Below, one piece after another: positions 43,534 to 53,938 of a stretch of DNA of 64,000 bases (its first letter is position 1; each line of letters begins with the position of its first letter). This DNA is from Diogma glabrata (lineage: Eukaryota; Arthropoda; Insecta; Diptera; Cylindrotomidae): the NCBI GenBank assembly GCA_963693315.1, contig OY856188.1, positions 244,757,926 through 244,821,925 of the forward strand, given 5' to 3'. The notes beneath the pieces were generated by a model, which searched no databases, was not told the origin of the DNA, and saw only the letters and a list, made by a program, of their open reading frames with translations. A program made the translations under genes and the position numbers.

Positions 43534-44836
43534 TTATATTAGTTTAATTGAAACCAAGTCTAAATATTTCACGGGAAATCTGACGTGACGACCACTTTTG
43601 GTTTGCTTGACCTGGACCTCCGGTTGTTGTTCCGAAATGGTTCTAGGTGCGGTAAAATTTGGTTGGCTTTCCTGTGTAGAAGAAGTAAAAGGTTCTGGTA
43701 GAGAATTTAAATTGAACGAAGGTTCGAATTCCGTATAATCTGTGTCTAAAGTGAAACACGGCTTCAAACGATCGATGCTTAGGTTTGAAGGTTTTCCATT
43801 TACCGAGACTTCGTAAAATTTGTCATTACGTTTTAAAACCTGGAAAGGTCCGTCATAAGGAGTTTGGAGTGGAGGTTTCACTTTGTCGTTTCTAACGAAA
43901 ACATGTGTGCAAACTTTTAAATGTTTGTGGATGAAAACTGTATGTTCACCATGTCGAGATGTTGGAGTTGATCGAACATTTCTCATATTTTCTTTGATGT
44001 TTTGTACAAATTGATTTACGTCTTGGTCGTTTTCGGAATTATCGAAAAATTCACCGGGTAGACGTATTGTGCTCCCGTAAACCAGTTCCGAAGTGGTGGC
44101 ATGAATGTCAGGATGAAAACCTGCGCGCATCCCCAGTAATAACGTTGGAAGAACGTCGACCCAATTTTCGTGGTTATTAACGAGGTGACATCTGATACTT
44201 GATTTTAGATCTCGGTGCCATCGTTCGATAAGCCCATTTGACTGTGGGTGGTACGTTGTGGTGCGGAAATGTCTAGTGCCAAGAAGTTTTTCGAACTCGC
44301 GAAACAATGATGATTCGAATTGTCGACCTTGATCACTTGTTATGAAACGTGGTACGCCAAATCGTGCTATCCAATTTGCATAGAATGATCTTGCGACTGA
44401 TTCTGCGGTGATGTCTTCCAGTGGGAAGGCTTCTGTCCATCTTGAGTATCTGTCGATACATGTGAGACAATGAGAGTAACCTCGAGATGGTGGTAGTGGA
44501 CCTACCAAATCAATGTTAATGTGTGCGAAACGTTGATTTGGGACTTTGAATTCGCTTAATTGACTCTTTGTGTGTCTGGAAATTTTGGATTGTTGGCAAG
44601 GTATACAGCATCTGGCCCAGTGCGCGCAATCAGAGTTTATCGATGGCCAAACATAACGTTTTTTTAGCAGTGCTACTGATGCTTTAATGCCAGGGTGTGA
44701 TAAATTGTGTAATTGATCAAAAATGGTCTTACGCAATTCCAATGGAACATAAGGTCGTATTTGTTGATCAAATGTATCACAATATATGAACTTGTCGGTG
44801 CCTATACTTAATTTTGCCAGTTTTAAATTTGAAAAT
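43534..44836 (-). pseudogene. Integrase portion of the CsRn1-like pol
   Basis: The frame begins at the insertion boundary. HHCC zinc finger: HNLSHPGIKAS, then WARCCIPCQQSK. The core has NIDLVGPLPP, TSDQGRQFES and NGLIERWHRD, so the catalytic D, D, E residues are present. A C-terminal domain follows, with VFVRNDKVKPPLQTPYDGPF and SIDRLKPC, typical of gypsy integrases. No internal stops. It is cut off from the rest of pol by the 11.5-kb insertion. Confidence 0.92.
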
Positions 44837-47266
44837 TGTAACGCTCACGTGATGCTCTACATTTTTTTTTTGTCACTACTAAGATTAAACTGTTTTCAAA
44901 AAAAAATTTCTCTGGATTAACCTCACTAAGGTTATTTCGTCTTTAGCCAGGCTAATTGGTCACGAAAAGACATCCAACCCTTAGGCACCCATAATCTTTT
45001 TTTCATACAGTTGATTTATTCGAATATTGTAAAAATAAGCAGACCAATCGAAGCATAATAATATTGTATATATTTTATATCTTTACATATATTTATTCTA
45101 CATTCTAATTTTCAAATCTTAGAATTATATTCTACATCTTCATTTATGATGCCCTAGGCTGAAATATTAGTCCACCTTATTTTTCTTTCTCCGAGATCAT
45201 TTCGTGTAGGCGACTCCAGAGGTCCTAGATCACACTACCTGTCGCACAATTGGGATTGAAGCTGAATGAGAGCGGTGAATTTAATTTCGCATTGCTGTCC
45301 ATCAGATTATCACCTTCATGTTCTGAAATTATAAGAAACGTAATCAAACTACATTGCAAAGCATTTTCTAAAATTCACCTCTTAACTTATCTGAAGTGGC
45401 AATCCTTTTGATGCTGGAGGGCAGCGGTGGATCAACAGGCACTATCCTCATTAGAATTAAATGTCAGATGATCGAAAATCTAGGTTAATCAGTCTGAACA
45501 ATCGGAATGATGATACTTGGACGGTTTATTATGCTTCTACGATGATTACCGAGTTAATGTTGGACTGGGCTACGGTTTTGAAGACCAATTGTCTCGTTAA
45601 TACACACATATATATATGAAGTAAAATAAAATAAACTACAACGAAACTTGATATATTATTCTATTATTGAATTATCTAAGGAGTGTATATGTATGTGTAC
45701 TTACCCCGGGTATATTATCTAACTACTGATTCGTATTATAATCCTGAAACGATTGAAAAAAGTATATTTTTATTTTAGTTATTTTGTTGATGTCAACTGA
45801 CATTGGAAATTTATTATAATTGACAGTCCTAGGTGTCTGCAATATGATAACAATTTTATAATAGCGCCTAGACGTTGGCACAAGTTTTTTGTTGTTGTTG
45901 CCAGCTTACATTAATTTTTTTCTTCTATCGGTTGTCGCACTTTGAATTTTTTTTTGTGTGAGAGATTCTCATATTAGAGAGGAAATTAAATAAAAAAGGA
46001 GATGAAGAGGCTATTTAAGGGAACGAAAAAGACATGTGCCGGCGAGTTGGTGAAAAAAATCTAAAATGTTAACTAGCAATTAAAGTTGAATAACAAAATA
46101 AAAAAAAATTATGTCTTCTTGGATATAATAGTGATAAGCTAAGTCAAATATCTTTATCTAAGTGTAATTGTGAAATTATCGCTCAAATTCATTTCAGGGT
46201 GGAAATAAAGGAGATTGATACACATATTAAAGAATTTTTATTTTTTTATACAATTGTAGTGTGAGCAAATAGCATGGTGCCGCCATCAATTAATTAAAAC
46301 ATCATTGGTATTTGATCGCCATATTTGATACGCTGCCTACGTGGCGGGGTGGTACGACGATTGCACCAAATTAGGTTGAACCCGTTGATCATTTATGTTA
46401 CAACACATTAGTTCAGCAACCTAGTAGCTACGAGTTATAGTCCAGTATTATTTGGGTGAATATATGTTACATTGTGCCGCAACCAATAGCCACTATTAAG
46501 TCAAATTACAACCAATATATATATTATTTATGTTACAACGCATCAGTTCAGCAACCTAGTAGCTACGAGTTATAGTCCAGTATTATTTGGGTGAATATAT
46601 GTTACATTGTGCCGCAACCAATAGCCACTATTAAGTCAAATTACAACCAATATATATATTATTTATGTCACAACGCATCAGTTCAGCAACCTAGTAGCTA
46701 CGAGTCATAGTCCAGTATTATTTGGGTGAATATATGTTACATTGTGCCGCAACCAATAGCCACTATTAAGTCAAATTACAACCAATATATATCATTTATG
46801 TTACAACGCACCAGTTCAGCAACCTAGAATATACGTAAGCATTCATAACGAGTTGTAGCTCAGTATTGTTGAAGTGAATGTATGATACATCGTGCCGCCA
46901 CCAATTGTCACTAATAATTCAAATTACAACAAATACATCATCTAAATTGAATCTGCTTATCACTACAACACACAAGAGGATCAACTAACCCGCAATGTGC
47001 TGCTAAATAAATTGGAAGGAAGATGAGTCTTGCCAGACACATCCAGGAGGTAAGGTTGCACAATAATATTACTATGTGATTTGCCATTAAATAAGCCTTG
47101 CCTTGTTGAGGAGATGTATCCGACCCTAAACCTCTTACTTTTAGTATTTAAAGAAAAACAAAAAAAAATAAAGTAAAGCTAGGCCTGTTATGACCCTGCC
47201 AACCGACTACAGCTGTTCTTCATAACCGTGCATTAACAGGCAAGAATTAATAACCCGATTCTTACA
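44837..47266 (+). repeat. 5' LTR (2430 bp) of the Ulysses-like element
   Basis: Exceptionally long for an LTR. It contains about four copies of a ~135-bp tandem repeat (46391-46930) and several TATA-like and AATAAA motifs. No ORF of note. Confidence 0.95.
46391..46930 (+). repeat. 135-bp tandem repeats inside the 5' LTR
   Basis: Units start with ATTTATGTTACAACGCATCA-like sequence at 46391, 46526, 46661 and 46794 and share GTTCAGCAACCTAG, GTGAATATATGTTACATTGT and CAATAGCCACTATTAAGTC. The first three are nearly identical; the fourth is diverged. The 3' LTR carries the same array at about 55493-56032. Confidence 0.92.
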
Positions 47267-47269
47267 AAA

Positions 47270-47287
47270 TGGCGCCGAAACAGGGAC
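47270..47287 (+). promoter_or_regulatory. Primer binding site, tRNA-Lys type
   Basis: TGGCGCCGAAACAGGGAC begins three bases after the LTR. It closely resembles the complement of animal tRNA-Lys 3' ends (TGGCGCC...ACAGGGAC). It would prime minus-strand DNA synthesis. Confidence 0.85.
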
Positions 47288-48778
47288 CTGAGAGAGGGTA
47301 TAATGCTCCGATCCTTCAGAAGGATCCTTAGATGTTCGGATTCCTTCCGTTTTGCGATTTATCTGTCAATATCGTAGCATCCGCCCTCTTACAATTTATT
47401 CGTTGGGCATTATTTTTTTTTTTTTTTTTCCAGCATTTACGGTGCTTCACATCGTATCGTGCCTCCAGCTTAACATTGATCTAGAGTAGATTCACATTAC
47501 TTTTACTATGAACGCAACTATCTGGGCTCTGGGCGTTCCGTAGGCTTTGAATGGCCCAGGAGTGAATGGTGTGGTGTGGCTTATCATCCGTAGAATACAT
47601 CAGGGATGTAAACTGGTGTTAACTACACCTGCTTAGCTCTTGGCCCACGATTAACCAGCGAGATCAGTCTCCTAGATACTGCTAGCTAATTGGGGAAAAA
47701 GTTTCCACCTGGTTCTTAGTAGTTCTGGAGTTGACGGTGGTGATGGGGGATTAAAGTTGTTGATGATAACATGCGTTATTTATAAATTTTAATCACATCT
47801 CACTTATCCCGGTTCTACAACGAACCAGAAGGGAGACTTAAATCCCAGTTTTTTTTTGACAATAGGGAAACTACAATAAACCTTTTTTTTATTATTGAAA
47901 AAGTTTTTCTTGTAGAGTAAAGTCAATTATTTAAAAAAAAAAAAAAAAAAATTCATTTTCTTTGTTGTTTCACTGTGTGGATACATCTCTCTCTGCAAGG
48001 TTAAGTGTGAACCTTACCACCAACTGGTTGAGTCTGGTTGGACTCCATCGACTCCGATAAATAAAGATTTAAATAAATAAACATATTTAAATAACATTAT
48101 TGATAAAACTAAATAATTAAAATATTTAAATAATATTAATTATTGATTAAATAAAACAACAAAAATAAAATTATTTTAAAATAATTTTTAGATTAAGTTA
48201 ATTTCAATATATTTAATAATTAATTAATTATTAATTTGATAAATAAGTTAATTTGACAAAATAATTAACTTAATTGATTAAACAATTACGTAATACCTTA
48301 GGTAACATATTTCTCGTTTTTTTCGGTTTTTTTCGTTGGAATAGCAACAGTATTTTCTTTATGTTTTCGTAGTTAGGTAATTATACATACTTATATTTGG
48401 GTAACTATACATACATATATATATACTCAATACAGATTAATTTCTACTTACTAGATTAACTAAACTAACCTCTTAGACACGTCGTACCTACTTCTTGTAC
48501 ATACGCTTTAGCCAAGATTGTCTCGTTTACTTTTTTGAATTTGTAGTGCCTGCTGCGTCTAACCGCTGCTCGACTTCACCTCTCATTTTGCACCAGCTTC
48601 AGATAGATTTTCTTTCGACTCTAGTATTTGCTCTCATCTAGCTTCATCCATAATTGTAAACAGGATATTAGTCAGACCCCGAGACTGAGTCTTTGGTGAT
48701 CAATACCACCCCCCTCATCGATCTATTCTATCGGAGTTGTTAAACATTATAAACACATTTTGAATTCTTATTTTTATC
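47288..48778 (+). other. Leader of the Ulysses-like element
   Basis: About 1.5 kb with no long ORF. It contains a T-run (47411-47429), an A-run (47935-47950) and an AT-rich block with TTAAATAA repeats (48060-48290). Confidence 0.6.
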
Positions 48779-50527
48779 ATGAGTTACGAAGTGCCGCCTC
48801 TCCACCCACTATTTGGACTGGGTCCAGATGAAATCGTCGTTGAATGTGGTGTTAGGGAAATCGATATCCATAAAGTGGGATGGGAAAACGAATTAGAAGA
48901 CCTTCTAAACCGTGAAAACCAGGATCCGACAATTAAACCTTCACAATGTCATACTACAGATATATTGAATGAGCTTGAAGCCATATGTCGAGCTAGTCTA
49001 CGTCTAGTCACTGAGTACCGTGACATCGTACCACCAGCAAATCTTGCACACTTGTCCAGGCTATTGGTACAACTGAGCCATTGGGAGGATCGTGGATCAA
49101 GGATCGTTGCAACTAATAATATTCGTCCAAAGAAGGAAGCAGCCATTGACGCCTTAGTGCGAACCAAGAGAGTGGTGAGACGGGCCATAACACAGCTTCA
49201 ACATGAAGAAGAAAAATCGCATCAGTCTGTTTTAGACACTGATAATCCGGGGCCGGGCCCCTCCAATCAAAACGTTTCCAACCCACCTTTGGCTACCCCG
49301 TCACCAGTTAAGGATTTCTGTGACGAAATCAAACGAGTGTTACATGATATAGATCATCCCACCCAACTGACATCGACAAACAATCGGCGACCAATATTAC
49401 CACCTTACGGCCCTAGACCCACGCAAGAGGAATTATTCGGGTACCAGACGCCTCCTGTTCGACTAGGCTACCAAAATAATCAGGCAGGTAACGCTTACTT
49501 CGGCAATGACCCCTTTCATTATCCTCCTGTCAATCAGTTTGCTAACCGTAACTATTCTCGCACTTACGATCCGAAGTGGTCAATAACATTCTCAGGGGAT
49601 GGTCAAGGATTAGACGCACATGAATTTGTTTTCAGGATTGAAACATCGGCCCGACGAGATGGTATACCCCTAGCTTCACTGGAATCTTTAGTACCTCGCT
49701 ACCTGACGGGCGCTGCAGAGAAATGGTACTGGGGAGTTACTAGACAGCACCATGTCCTAACATACCCTATCCTTCGAGAAGCTCTTTTAGAAAACTTTGG
49801 ATCCTTGACAGATGACCGATCCATACTCCGCATTCTACTAAGTAGGAGACAAAAATATAAAGAACCAGTGACAGAATTTCTGTTAGAATTGGAGAAACTG
49901 AACGGGCGGTTACGTCATCGTTATACAGAACCCGAGATGTTGGAAATATCAAGAGATGGACTAAGCCGAGAACTTCAAAACGCCACGCTCTCTACTCCAT
50001 TGAGGTCAATGGAAGAGCTCAAACACCTTTGCAGACGATTCGAAAAGTTATGGTCGATACCATACACAACTCCGAGTCACAGCAGCCCTCGTAATCAACC
50101 ATTTAAAATTCACGAAATACATACGGAACCACTAGGGACGCCTAGTACAGAGCAAGCCCTGATCGATCCAGCTCACCAAGTGGAAGCGTTTAATCACCGA
50201 GTAAATCCAACTTTCAACCCAGTGAGACATCTTTCTACACCACCTAACTCCTCTAAACAGTCCGTCCATCAGATTTGTTGGAACTGTAAAGATATTGGCC
50301 ACAACTTCACGGATTGCCCATTACCCCCGCAGCATCTGTTCTGTTTTGGGTGTGGTAAAGCGGGTGTGGTAAAACCAAGATGCAGTGTTTGCCATCCTAG
50401 TTTGGCGGGAAATGCCAGACCGGTCGTCCAGAGTTCGGGAACGGTACGCCCGGGTTTGACATCTACCATCCCGAAAGTTCGAACGGAGGAAGCAGCATCA
50501 AACACGGAACCCAGTCTCAATCGCTAA
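48779..50527 (+). CDS. Gag of the Ulysses-like element
   Basis: The 582-residue Gag starts at ATG (MSYEVPPLHP). A retrotransposon Gag domain lies near 265-420, including WSITFSGDGQGLDAHEFVFR and LTGAAEKWYW. At about 500-540 there is one CCHC knuckle (CWNCKDIGHNFTDC) and a second that lacks the histidine (CFGCGKAGVVKPRC). The stop TAA overlaps the pol ATG as TAATG, suggesting coupled termination and re-initiation. The frame is intact. Composition is less AT-rich than the flanks. Confidence 0.95.
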   Translation: MSYEVPPLHPLFGLGPDEIVVECGVREIDIHKVGWENELEDLLNRENQDPTIKPSQCHTTDILNELEAICRASLRLVTEYRDIVPPANLAHLSRLLVQLSHWEDRGSRIVATNNIRPKKEAAIDALVRTKRVVRRAITQLQHEEEKSHQSVLDTDNPGPGPSNQNVSNPPLATPSPVKDFCDEIKRVLHDIDHPTQLTSTNNRRPILPPYGPRPTQEELFGYQTPPVRLGYQNNQAGNAYFGNDPFHYPPVNQFANRNYSRTYDPKWSITFSGDGQGLDAHEFVFRIETSARRDGIPLASLESLVPRYLTGAAEKWYWGVTRQHHVLTYPILREALLENFGSLTDDRSILRILLSRRQKYKEPVTEFLLELEKLNGRLRHRYTEPEMLEISRDGLSRELQNATLSTPLRSMEELKHLCRRFEKLWSIPYTTPSHSSPRNQPFKIHEIHTEPLGTPSTEQALIDPAHQVEAFNHRVNPTFNPVRHLSTPPNSSKQSVHQICWNCKDIGHNFTDCPLPPQHLFCFGCGKAGVVKPRCSVCHPSLAGNARPVVQSSGTVRPGLTSTIPKVRTEEAASNTEPSLNR

Positions 50528-53500
50528 TGCATACTAAAAGCACTTCGACGATCGACTTGTACAAATCATCGGATATTCCTTCTCACACAGCTCCTGTCAT
50601 CAGCTATAACTCTTCTGATTTGGTTATAGGTCCACAAGAACTTTCACTCAAATCTGATAAACGCTTACGTAGAGCCCGTGCCTATTGGAAAACGCGGAAG
50701 ACTTTATCGAAGGCTTGCGCGGCGTCAATAATCTCAACACTTAGTGATCCACGCCCTCATCTCGAATTGTATATTTTCAGTAAAAAGTTAATTGGCCTGT
50801 TGGATAGTGGGGCAACAATAAGCATACTAGGTAGAAACTCTCTTAACTTGTTAGCGAAAGCTGGTGTTACCTACCGAAAACTAACTTCATGTATCAGGAC
50901 CGCTGACGGGACCCCAAATTCTATCCTGGGATATATTGACGTTCCAATCACTTATGCTGGATACACAAAGTCTATTCGATTTTATATAGTGCCTAGTCTG
51001 CAGGGAGAGTTGTACTTGGGTATAGATTTTTGGAATGCGTTTAAAATTACTCCATCGGTGGTTGGTGAGTTGTCATTGCGGGAACCTAACGAGTCAAAAC
51101 ATCACATCTTGACACCCGAACAAGCTTTTGAGCTTGAAACAATTAAGAACTCCTACCCTTCTTTTAACCAGCACGGCTTGGGGAAAACTTCATTAATAGA
51201 ACATGTCATTGACGTCGGAGATAGCTCCCCAATTAAACAGAGACATTACCCAGTCTCGCCGGCAGTCCAAAAGAAACTGTATGAAGAACTGGACCGGATG
51301 CTGGAATTAGGGGTCATAGAAGAATCATCGAGTTCATGGTCATCTCCAGTGGTATTAGTAACAAAATCAAATGGCAAAGCACGGCTCTGCTTAGACTCCC
51401 GCAAGGTCAACTCACTAACAAAAAAGGATGCGTATCCGCTCCCACTAATTGACGGACTTCTGGGACGGTTAAGTGACACAAAATTTATATCAAGTATCGA
51501 TCTTAAGGACGCCTTCTGGCAGATCCCACTGGCTGAATCTTCTCGCGACAAAACTGCCTTTACCGTGCCAGGGCGTCCGTTATATCATTTCAAAGTTATG
51601 CCGTTCGGCTTGTGCAACTCTCCTCAGACTATGTGCCGTTTAATGCACAAAGTAATACCTCATGAGTACCACGAACACGTGTTTGTGTACCTCGATGACC
51701 TTTTGGTAATCTCAGCAACTTACGATGAACATATTAACACTTTGCGCACCGTGTCTAATCTATTGAAATCAGCGGGTCTAACAATTAATGTTGATAAAAG
51801 CAAATTCATGTTAAGGGAAGTAAAGTATTTAGGTTTCTTGGTCGGAGAGAACGGTCTGCGCACAGACCCTAGTAAGGTTAAGGCAATCGCCGAATACCCA
51901 GCCCCAGTGTCTGCCAAACAAACTAGACGCTTATTGGGAATGGCAGGGTGGTACCAGCGGTTTATCCCCAATTACGCAAGTGTGGTCTCACCTATTACTG
52001 ATTTACTAAAAAAGGGTCCTACGAAGTTTGTGTGGACATCCGAAGCACAAGAAGCGTTTGAAAACCTGAAGCGATTGCTCTCAACAGCGCCGGTTTTGGT
52101 CAACCCAGATTATGGGAAAATGTTCTATATTCGGTGTGATGCCAGTATCACAGGAGTGGGTAGTGTGTTGTACCAGATGGATGACGACGGGGCAGAGTGT
52201 CCCATCGCGTTTATGTCCAAAAAATTGAACGGGGCCCAACGAAACTATTCTGTGTCAGAATTGGAGTGTTTAGCGGCTATACTGAGCGTAAGGAAGTTCA
52301 GAGCTTATATCGAGGGTTATCACTTTGCTTTAATCACCGATCACTCGAGCCTGAGATGGCTCATGTCGCAAAAGGACCTGAGTGGACGATTGGCAAGATG
52401 GAGCCTGAAACTACAACATCTAGACTTTGAGATAATCCATCAAAAAGGTGTTCATAACGTGGTCCCTGATGCGCTCTCACGCTTACATTGTGACACCATA
52501 GAAGAGTTTTTAGAAGATTTACCCTACCACCAAGATTCCCTAGACTTCAACACTAACGATCTCCCAGATGATGACTACCTTAAAATATTGAACAACGTTA
52601 AAGCACGCCCTGTAGATTACCCCAATGTTAGATATCAAGACAACAAGTTATACATCCGTTTGGACCCCAAGCGAGACGCTATACTAACAGACCTTCCGAC
52701 CTGGAAATTATGGGTGCCCGCTTCACTAACGGACAAACTAATTGAGATGGAACATGATCAAACCACCGCGGCTCATGGAGGCTTTAAAAAAACACTCGAA
52801 AGGTTACGTAGATTGTATTTTTGGCCAGGCATGCGAGTGCAAGTTAATAAATACGTAACGTCTTGCGCAATTTGCAAACAAAGCAAACCAATGAATAGGG
52901 TAATCAGACCTCCGATAATGTCGCGCTACCACACTGAACGCCCATGGCAACGACTCTACATCGATTTGTTGGGGCCCTACCCTCGCTCTAAATCTGGTAA
53001 CACGTCGATTCTCATTGTTTTAGACCACTTAACCAAATTTGTATTATTAAAACCATTAACGAGCTCCCAGGCTCCAAAAATAATCCCTTATTTAAAAAAC
53101 GAGGTATTTCTGTTGTTCGGCGTTCCTGAATATATACATAGCGACAACGGTAAACAGTTCACGAGTCATCTGTTCCAAAATCTCATATCGGAATTTCATA
53201 TTAAACACGTCAAGACCGCCATTTACGCACCCCAGGCTAACGCCGCAGAGCGCGTTAATAGATCCATACTGGCAGCAATACGAGCTTATATAAAAACAGA
53301 CCATCGGACATGGGATGTCCACCTAGGTGAAATTGCCTCTGCCCTCAGGAATGCGATACATGGATCCACTAAATACTCACCTCATTTTCTCCTGTTCGGT
53401 TATCATCCCTTAACGGATGGTAGAACTTTCCAATTACTTCGGGATCTTAAGTGTCTGTCGGACCCAGAAGTTGAACCGCCATCTCTTTCAGATCGTCTTT

Positions 53501-53781
53501 CCATTGTGCATGCTCAAGTGCAACATAACCTAAGGAAAGCATTTGATAAATATGCATCCACTTATAACCTGCGGTCTCGCGTCATATCTCATACACCAGG
53601 TCAGGAAGTGCTGGTTAGACAACACCATTTGAGCGATAAAGTCAATAATTTCTCAGCTAAATTTGCTCCCAAATTCCTCCCAGCAGTCGTAGAATCTAGA
53701 GTAGGGAATGTGTTGTATCATTGTAGGGATACGAAAGGTAGGGATGTGGGAGTAATACACGCTAAGGACATAAAAACCTAA
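50527..53781 (+). CDS. Pol of the Ulysses-like element: protease, RT, RNase H, integrase
   Basis: An intact 1084-residue polyprotein. Domains in order: aspartic protease (GLLDSGATISILG, about 95), RT (SSIDLKDAFWQIPL near 320, FGLCNSPQTM near 360, VYLDDLLVIS near 385), RNase H (IRCDASITGVGSV near 535, TDHSSLRWLM near 610), and integrase with its HHCC finger (HGGFKKTLERLRRLYFWPGM, then CAICKQSK). The DDE residues sit in DLLGPYP, SDNGKQFT and NAAERVNRS. The start is in the TAATG overlap with gag. No env-like ORF follows before the 3' LTR at 53939. All catalytic motifs seem present. Confidence 0.96.
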   Translation: MHTKSTSTIDLYKSSDIPSHTAPVISYNSSDLVIGPQELSLKSDKRLRRARAYWKTRKTLSKACAASIISTLSDPRPHLELYIFSKKLIGLLDSGATISILGRNSLNLLAKAGVTYRKLTSCIRTADGTPNSILGYIDVPITYAGYTKSIRFYIVPSLQGELYLGIDFWNAFKITPSVVGELSLREPNESKHHILTPEQAFELETIKNSYPSFNQHGLGKTSLIEHVIDVGDSSPIKQRHYPVSPAVQKKLYEELDRMLELGVIEESSSSWSSPVVLVTKSNGKARLCLDSRKVNSLTKKDAYPLPLIDGLLGRLSDTKFISSIDLKDAFWQIPLAESSRDKTAFTVPGRPLYHFKVMPFGLCNSPQTMCRLMHKVIPHEYHEHVFVYLDDLLVISATYDEHINTLRTVSNLLKSAGLTINVDKSKFMLREVKYLGFLVGENGLRTDPSKVKAIAEYPAPVSAKQTRRLLGMAGWYQRFIPNYASVVSPITDLLKKGPTKFVWTSEAQEAFENLKRLLSTAPVLVNPDYGKMFYIRCDASITGVGSVLYQMDDDGAECPIAFMSKKLNGAQRNYSVSELECLAAILSVRKFRAYIEGYHFALITDHSSLRWLMSQKDLSGRLARWSLKLQHLDFEIIHQKGVHNVVPDALSRLHCDTIEEFLEDLPYHQDSLDFNTNDLPDDDYLKILNNVKARPVDYPNVRYQDNKLYIRLDPKRDAILTDLPTWKLWVPASLTDKLIEMEHDQTTAAHGGFKKTLERLRRLYFWPGMRVQVNKYVTSCAICKQSKPMNRVIRPPIMSRYHTERPWQRLYIDLLGPYPRSKSGNTSILIVLDHLTKFVLLKPLTSSQAPKIIPYLKNEVFLLFGVPEYIHSDNGKQFTSHLFQNLISEFHIKHVKTAIYAPQANAAERVNRSILAAIRAYIKTDHRTWDVHLGEIASALRNAIHGSTKYSPHFLLFGYHPLTDGRTFQLLRDLKCLSDPEVEPPSLSDRLSIVHAQVQHNLRKAFDKYASTYNLRSRVISHTPGQEVLVRQHHLSDKVNNFSAKFAPKFLPAVVESRVGNVLYHCRDTKGRDVGVIHAKDIKT

Positions 53782-53938
53782 CACTCATACCTAAAATACC
53801 CCACCCTTTGTGTATTCAAGGATAATCACTACGCGCTTTTTCAGGTTCGTCTTGTAACCGTCCCTCGAGTTCCACCAAAGTAGACATGTTCTAATAAGTA
53901 ATAGTGCAGGAAGACCGTTGTCAACACGATCCTGATGG

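Noticed and set aside
46391..46930. Regularly spaced repeats that could suggest a CRISPR-like array
   Set aside because: The units are contiguous 135-bp tandem repeats without variable spacers, and the same array is in both LTRs of one retrotransposon.
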